DNA from: Pseudoneurospora amorphoporcata
Taxonomy: Eukaryota > Ascomycota > Sordariomycetes > Sordariales > Sordariaceae
Length of the DNA stretch: 12,463 bases
NCBI GenBank assembly: GCA_033297205.1
Contig: MU859504.1
Coordinates: 1-12,463, forward strand
Direction of reading: 5' to 3'
The translations under genes were made by a program, and so were the position numbers. The notes below the pieces were generated by a model. That model saw nothing but the letters and a program-made list of their open reading frames with translations. It was not told the origin of the DNA and searched no databases. Positions 8,017-12,463 of the stretch are shown in pieces (position 1 is the stretch's first letter; every line of letters begins with the position of its first letter).

Positions 8017-9410
8017 TGTACGGCTGGGCAACAACGCCGACCGGGGCTGGTTGATCTCCCACAGTTAGCGGGCGGGTAGAGGATGACAAGTTCTGCGTTT
8101 TGTTTCTGTAAATTGTCCATAATACGGGGTTGAAACCTCGAACGACCATAGCAATTGTCCAACAAGGTTGACCCCAGAGCATGCGTGTGCCTTCAGCCTC
8201 CAGTCACCCGACCGGCCAAGATCATGAACAGCCATTTGAATTCTGACAGTGGGAACGGATGAGACAAGGAGGTACCTACTAGAAAGGTCATCTCCCTGAA
8301 TCACGGTTGAAGCGATGCGTCTTCTTGCATGTGGAAGCATGTGCATGTGGGCGATGTGGCTGCTGCTGGGAATCGGACAAGATGCGCGTGGCACAGATCT
8401 CCAGAATGCAGAAAGGATGGATCAGTTAATGGGGATGTAATGCCATGGTGTTGGATTGGATGGCTAAAAAGTGATGTAGAGGATAAGAATCCCTGGAATA
8501 ATTTACAGGCCCAGAAACCGCCTTTTGTACCCCACCCAGGTCGTCCCCAACCGCAAGATCACATCTTCCTCAAGATGCACTTCGGGGGCATTAATAACGT
8601 GCATTAACATCTCGTGACGGAAGAGAGGGGGAGAAGTGTTAGTTACTGTTAATGCTTGAGTCGACCTGCAGTCGGAAGGGTGCCCCTGCCTTTGTTGGGT
8701 TTTGTCTTTTCCTCGACGGTTACGAGGTGCGAATATATTTTTTCGTTGCGTTTTGTTCGCTCGTCTTTTCACTCCTTTTCCCCTTCGGATCTGCGTTGTC
8801 TTAAAACAGAATGAAACTAAGCTAAAGTAGAAAGATCTTTTGTTTTTTTTTCTTTTCCTTTACATTTGTCTTCTTCTGGGGTTAGCATCGGGGCTTTGAA
8901 ATTTCAGTGCGGCTTCAATATAGTCTCGAAGAAGTAGTGTGAGATTTAACAAAGAGTGGGCGCTCATCGCCGGTTCCCGATGGGCTGGCTGTGACCAGGT
9001 GGGACAATTGTGGGCAAAGGAAAGAAGGTGTTGATGTGTTGAGGGTAGGGAATAGACACTTATTGCTGAAGGGACCTTGCTAAATGAACCTTGCCGAAAG
9101 CATGCCGATCAAACCGGTGCCGAGTCCGGGAACTTGGAAAGCAAAAGCCAGGTACGTGGCATGGGTAGGGCTGAAGCAACATCGGTGAGCCTTGTTCGTT
9201 AGATGGAGGCGAGAAGCGGGGAGACAAGTAGCAGGGGGGTCCATGATTTTCAATGATCGATTTTCAAAATGACGATAAATGATACTGAAAGTGTCACACC
9301 CAAATCCCCACTGACGCAGGAAGCTTTCCACATCAACAACCAAACATGGGCAGATACATCATTTACGATATCCACCGGCGTTTAGCGTGGCCTCCCGTTA
9401 GTTATCCATC
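8017..9410. other. Convergent intergenic region between genes D and E
   Basis: These 1.4 kb hold the 3' ends of two converging genes. Open frames of 65-109 codons on both strands look like chance. A T-rich tract (GTTTTTTTTTCTTTTCC) lies near 8842-8858. GCATTAAC (8601-8608) and GTTAATGC (8648-8655) form an 8-bp inverted pair. No RNA gene or mobile element was recognised. Confidence 0.5.
8151..8199 (+). repeat. 3' flank of gene D, duplicated after copy C
   Basis: Counterpart of 5721-5769. It begins 135 bp after the D stop codon, whereas in C the matching block begins 470 bp after the stop. The C flank has therefore gained DNA or the D flank has lost it. Confidence 0.75.
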
Positions 9411-10930
9411 TTAAGCATCAAACGGCTTTTGAGCGCGCACCACACGCCACCTGACGTTAGAATGGATCTTGCCTTCCCTGAACTCTTTGCGAGAAATAGC
9501 GGCGTAGTTCGCGATTTCCTTCGGGGTCCACCCCAGGTAGTTGGGCAAGAAATAAACCATGAAGCCTTCAAGGTCATGTGTCAGTGCCACAGACTGGTAG
9601 AGACCTAGCTGCTTCATCTTTGGGTCATCAGACCAGGGCGAGATGGGAACCTAGATCTCAGGGTCAGCTTCACTTTATCTCAAGGGCTCATAGACAACGG
9701 AAGTCTTACATAGTGATCCTCGGACGTAACGTTGATGAATCCAGCGTTCTTCATTCCCTTTTCCATCTTGCCTGAAGAAACCACACAAAACTCAAGCCCG
9801 GTCTTCCGCCCGACCTCTCTCCAAATTGGACCCCACTGGGCCAAAGCGGAATCATGAGGCATCGTTCCATCAAAACATATCCATTCAGCATCGCAGTCAA
9901 GTTGTTCAATCCAAGCACCGGGCTTAGCACACCTATACGCCTCCTTATACAGGGCATCCCAATCCTTGATAACGCCGGTCATGAAGCGAAGATGAACGAA
10001 GTCGAAGTGATTCTCTGGATAGGTCCACTCCTTGGTTGCGTCATCGATTTCGAAGCGGGCGTTTGGAGGTACCCAGGCTGGTTGAATAGGGGAAATATCA
10101 GTCCCAATGACCGTGCAATTGGGATGGTCGTCCGCAAAGTCACTGTAATATGAGAAATGAGATGTTAGCAATCCGAAGATCTACCAAGAAATCTGACAAG
10201 TCCGTCTTACATAGCCCAAACTCCTACACAGAAAGATGGTCAGTAAAATTTGAAGGAAAGGAAGAGATGGCGGTTCAGGTTGCTCAGCTTACCAGTGCCG
10301 GTACCGATATCAATGGCGTTCTTGATCTCCTTATCATTGAGTGGGGAGGTATACAGCTTTCCATCGAACAACATAACCATAGCCGCGTGTATAATATCCA
10401 ACATTTCATTTGCCTTATCATCATTAGGACCCCTGAGTGGTGCATATGACCAGTTAGTTCAGCTCCAGAGCATCGACGAGTATAGCACTCGTCTTGCTGA
10501 CGCTTTCCAATTCAGACGTACCAATACTCTCCGTCAGTCACCAAATCGCTGTGGTAGGTTCGTCCCAGGACATTACGGTACTGCATAATGCTGGAAGCGA
10601 TCGAGGCGGTCGAACTTTGGGTATCACTTCCTAGGGTTAAGTCATTATCGTCATCCACCTCCTGTAGGAGACATTTTGTTAGCACCCGCCATTCTTAGAA
10701 TAATATATAGAAACGCTGTGATCACGAACCTGCTCGCCCCAGTGGGCGCCGGACAAAAGTGAAAGATCAACAGGCTCTGAAGGCTGGCGGGCCACTGGGG
10801 ACGCGGGACCAGGCATGGGCGACTTCGCTCCCGTTGGAGAGGCAGGACCAGGAGTGGGCGACTTCTCCTTTTCCTTTGGCGACTTGGCCTCGGGTGCTGG
10901 TGACTGCGCCTTCTTAAGGGGGGAACTCAT
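9411..10930 (-). CDS. Copy E: intact LaeA-like methyltransferase with altered intron pattern
   Basis: Minus-strand exons are 10930-10730, 10661-10522, 10432-10293, 10223-10211, 10142-9710 and 9650-9411: 1167 nt, 388 aa, with introns of 68, 89, 69, 68 and 59 bp. Residues 1-67 are Ser-Pro/Lys rich with two 13-residue KSPxPGPASPxxx units. The linker ends VTDGEYW. Motif I is DIGTGTG (155-161), followed by GTDISPIQP. The loop is KPGA at 238-241, where B and D have KPGG. The intron that separates LDI from HH in B and D is absent here (LDIIHAAM is continuous). An extra intron splits Ile in GVWAIDFAD, leaving a 13-nt exon; skipping that exon breaks the frame. The last exon runs from VPISPW to QKPFDA. 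It is the most diverged of the three intact copies and sits in inverted orientation. Probably functional. Confidence 0.91.
10787..10864 (-). repeat. In-frame 39-bp tandem duplication, two units
   Basis: Residues 23-35 (KSPTPGPASPTGA) and 36-48 (KSPMPGPASPVAR) of gene E are adjacent copies of one 13-codon unit with a few base changes. The core KSPTPGP is shared with genes B and D, but the period (39 bp) differs from the 21-bp period in D. Confidence 0.8.
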
Positions 10931-11029
10931 CGTCGGAGATGGATATCGAAAGCGTTAAAAAGTGAACTGCAGAGGTTGGCGACGGGCAAGTCGAGGCTTG
11001 GTGCCCGTTTGCGTGTGCCAGCGGCCCAC

Positions 11030-11035
11030 TATATA
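11030..11035 (-). promoter_or_regulatory. TATA box of gene E
   Basis: On the minus strand TATATA lies in CTTATATAGTGGGCCGCTGG and is followed by CAC, matching the layout of the gene B and D boxes (TATA-like element, then GGCAC about 15-20 bp later). It is about 100 bp upstream of the ATG, as in the paralogs. Confidence 0.55.
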
Positions 11036-11998
11036 AGTTTTCGGGCCAGCTACCCCTCCTCAAAAACGACGGGAGTCTTCCGAGGCTGACCTTGCATAAA
11101 GCGGTCAAGAGAGACTGGAAGACAACATCCTTCCTTTCGAACTGTGTGGGGGGTTTAGTCACTTCTATCCCTGCGACTGTGTTCTTTCGTCGTTTGCCTG
11201 CTAGACATTTTTGTACCTCTCACACTAACAGGAAGCGCCCAATCAAGCAGTGACAGCCGGGCTTCTGCGTTAGTTCTCAAGTAACTTCAGCCATCGTGAC
11301 GGTGGGGTTTTGCTGCCATAGAGGTACATATCACCTCAGGTACCAGGGTAGTGGAAAACACACAGTGAATGAGCTGGTTGGCAAACGTTGCAATCTGCAC
11401 GCTCCCAAGGGAGGCTGGAGAGCAATAGTTTCTGTACTAGACTCTGCTTGGTATTATTACCCGTGCCACGCTATGGGTACTCAGAGCTAGGCGAGTCGCA
11501 TCCAGAAGATCAGGCATGAATAAGAAATAGGACGGCCGCGGCCACGTCTAGAATTCCAAAAAAGCAAAACATGATCCTTATCAGCGACCTTAGCAGGCGG
11601 ACGGGAACTATAGGAGCTTCACTCCTCTGCGGAAATTGTTATTACGCTAACAGCCACTTGGCAATATTGGCAGTTATGAAGATAGACATACATCTCATTC
11701 GTCAAACAACTCTCGAGAGGTCGATCGGGCCATCTCGCTTTTCTTACCCAACCAAGTTCAGGGCAAATTGCTTGTAGCTTGAGGGCTGTAAACAGCTATT
11801 GAAGATCCTGAATGACCATGAGGAGGAATGAAAGGAGTAAAAGTAATGAGAGGAATCAAAACCGTCTTGGTGTTACTGGATTTGTTATTAGGAAAACGTC
11901 AGTTCATCTGAATGTCAACCGGAATTGTGTAGACAGACTTTACATCTGATGGGAAGCATACAATGCTTCTATTTCCGCGTACCTTTAGTGAAATGTTC
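11036..11998. other. Intergenic between gene E promoter and right-edge gene
   Basis: No convincing gene. Short open frames (for example 11571-11777 +) lack family features. The beginning of the region must hold upstream control sequence for gene E. No tRNA cloverleaf, long repeat or transposon end was recognised. Confidence 0.5.
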
Positions 11999-12412
11999 TC
12001 ATACTAGTTTGATAGTTCGTGGCTTACACTTGGTAAATATCTCTAGTAACCGCCCGTAACGGAATATTCCAACCCCTACTCGGGTATAGCCATCTTCGGG
12101 GTCTATTCCCTCTCTAAGAAGAAGATCGTAAACGTGTAAACAAGTTACAAGCCGTAGAAAATAGTGTCTGCGGTTGCTCAGCAATATAAAAACATCCAGT
12201 GTATCGAGGTAGATACTCCCGACTAGAACGCCATCCCTTTTTAGGCCAACAAACAGATCACCAAATGGGCCTTTAGTCTGATCGCTGATATCAATGTCAA
12301 CCAGCAAAGCACCGCTAAGAATAAGGGCTTTGTATTCAAGCGCACTATATAGGTCCCGATACTTTGGGATTGTGACAAGGGCAGTAATCTGGGCTTGGAA
12401 CAGTAGTTCAAT
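11999..12412 (-). CDS. Partial gene: C-terminal region resembling a HET (heterokaryon incompatibility) protein
   Basis: A minus-strand frame is open from 12412 (after an in-frame TGA at 12415-12413) to TAG-type termination near 11999, about 137 codons. It includes SDQTKGPFGDLFVGLKRDG, GSIYLDTLDVFILL and a tail GYTRVGVGIFRYGRLLEIF followed by a short stretch to RTIKLV. The Y-x-RVG-x-G-x-F ... T-I-x-L-V tail is typical of the C-terminal ends of many fungal HET-domain proteins, which act in non-self recognition and cell death. The catalytic N-terminal HET domain would lie outside the window. The frame can be extended through the repeat arm into EVEKINKAFETK only by a 40-bp intron (12428-12389) or a frameshift. 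The family assignment rests on the tail pattern only. Confidence 0.4.
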   Translation of the reverse strand: MELLFQAQITALVTIPKYRDLYSALEYKALILSGALLVDIDISDQTKGPFGDLFVGLKRDGVLVGSIYLDTLDVFILLSNRRHYFLRLVTCLHVYDLLLREGIDPEDGYTRVGVGIFRYGRLLEIFTKCKPRTIKLV

Positions 12413-12463
12413 TCAGCTAATAAACTACTTTGGTCTCGAAAGCCTTGTTGATCTTCTCAACCT
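12369..12463 (-). repeat. Right arm of inverted repeat bounding the window
   Basis: Reverse complement of 14-108 with one mismatch (12381 versus 96). The arm ends at the window edge, so its outer limit is unseen. Here it continues inward into the HET-like frame without a break, so this arm is likely the original context and the left arm the duplicate. Confidence 0.95.

Noticed and set aside
8065..8394. 109-codon minus-strand frame after gene D.
   Set aside because: Overlaps the duplicated 3' flank, lacks recognisable domains, and its counterpart after copy C is not open.
8657..8672. GAGTCGACCTGCAG near here matches 14 bases of a common plasmid polylinker (SalI-PstI).
   Set aside because: The flanking bases on both sides do not continue as vector sequence, so chance is the simpler reading.
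9854..10153. 99-codon plus-strand frame opposite gene E.
   Set aside because: Antisense shadow of the conserved methyltransferase exon.
11532..11559. Dense restriction-site-like run (CGGCCGCGGCC then TCTAGAATTCC) resembling a linker.
   Set aside because: There is no match to a full known adapter, and EcoRI/XbaI overlap also occurs at about 3399-3408. Not enough to claim contamination.
1..12463. CRISPR array, bacterial operon, riboswitch or replication origin.
   Set aside because: No regularly spaced repeats. The intron-rich gene structure is fungal, not prokaryotic.

Overview
The window looks like nuclear DNA of a filamentous ascomycete (Pezizomycotina). The coding sequence is split by short introns (mostly 59-91 bp, GT-AG, several with CTAAC/CTAAT-like branch sites). 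The dominant protein family is the fungal LaeA-like / TAM-type SAM-dependent methyltransferase. One gene copy also carries stop codons of the kind left by repeat-induced point mutation (RIP). Species cannot be read from the sequence.

Layout. An inverted repeat bounds the window (14-108 versus 12369-12463, 95 bp, one mismatch). Between the arms lie five copies of one methyltransferase gene: (A) a lone frameshifted last exon at 230-468 (+); (B) an intact six-exon gene at 1600-3258 (+, 375 aa); (C) a 5'-truncated pseudogene with four in-frame stops at 4461-5251 (+); (D) an intact six-exon gene at 6307-8016 (+, 380 aa); (E) an intact six-exon gene on the minus strand at 9411-10930 (388 aa). D and E converge across about 1.4 kb. 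The right edge carries a minus-strand reading frame (11999-12412) that resembles the C-terminal tail of a heterokaryon-incompatibility (HET) protein. Part of it is duplicated in the left repeat arm.

The three intact proteins share one plan: a disordered Ser-Pro-rich N-terminus with KSPTPGP repeats, a SGAHW box, a Ser-rich linker ending in VTDGEYW, a Rossmann methyltransferase domain with motif I (D-I/L-GTGTG), the GTDISPIQP segment and the KPGG/KPGA loop, and a last exon starting (V/I)P(V/I)SPW and ending in QKPLDA or a variant. Their exon borders correspond, except that E lacks one intron and has another that creates a 13-nt exon. TATA-like core promoters lie about 90-115 bp upstream of each intact start codon, and B and D share a further upstream 15-mer.

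Interpretation. This is a lineage-specific tandem and inverted duplication array with copies at different stages: intact (B, D, E), RIP-like decayed (C) and a residual exon (A). No other biosynthetic or regulatory gene is visible, so the substrate and role of these methyltransferases remain unknown. All gene models come from reading splice sites by eye and comparing the paralogs with each other.
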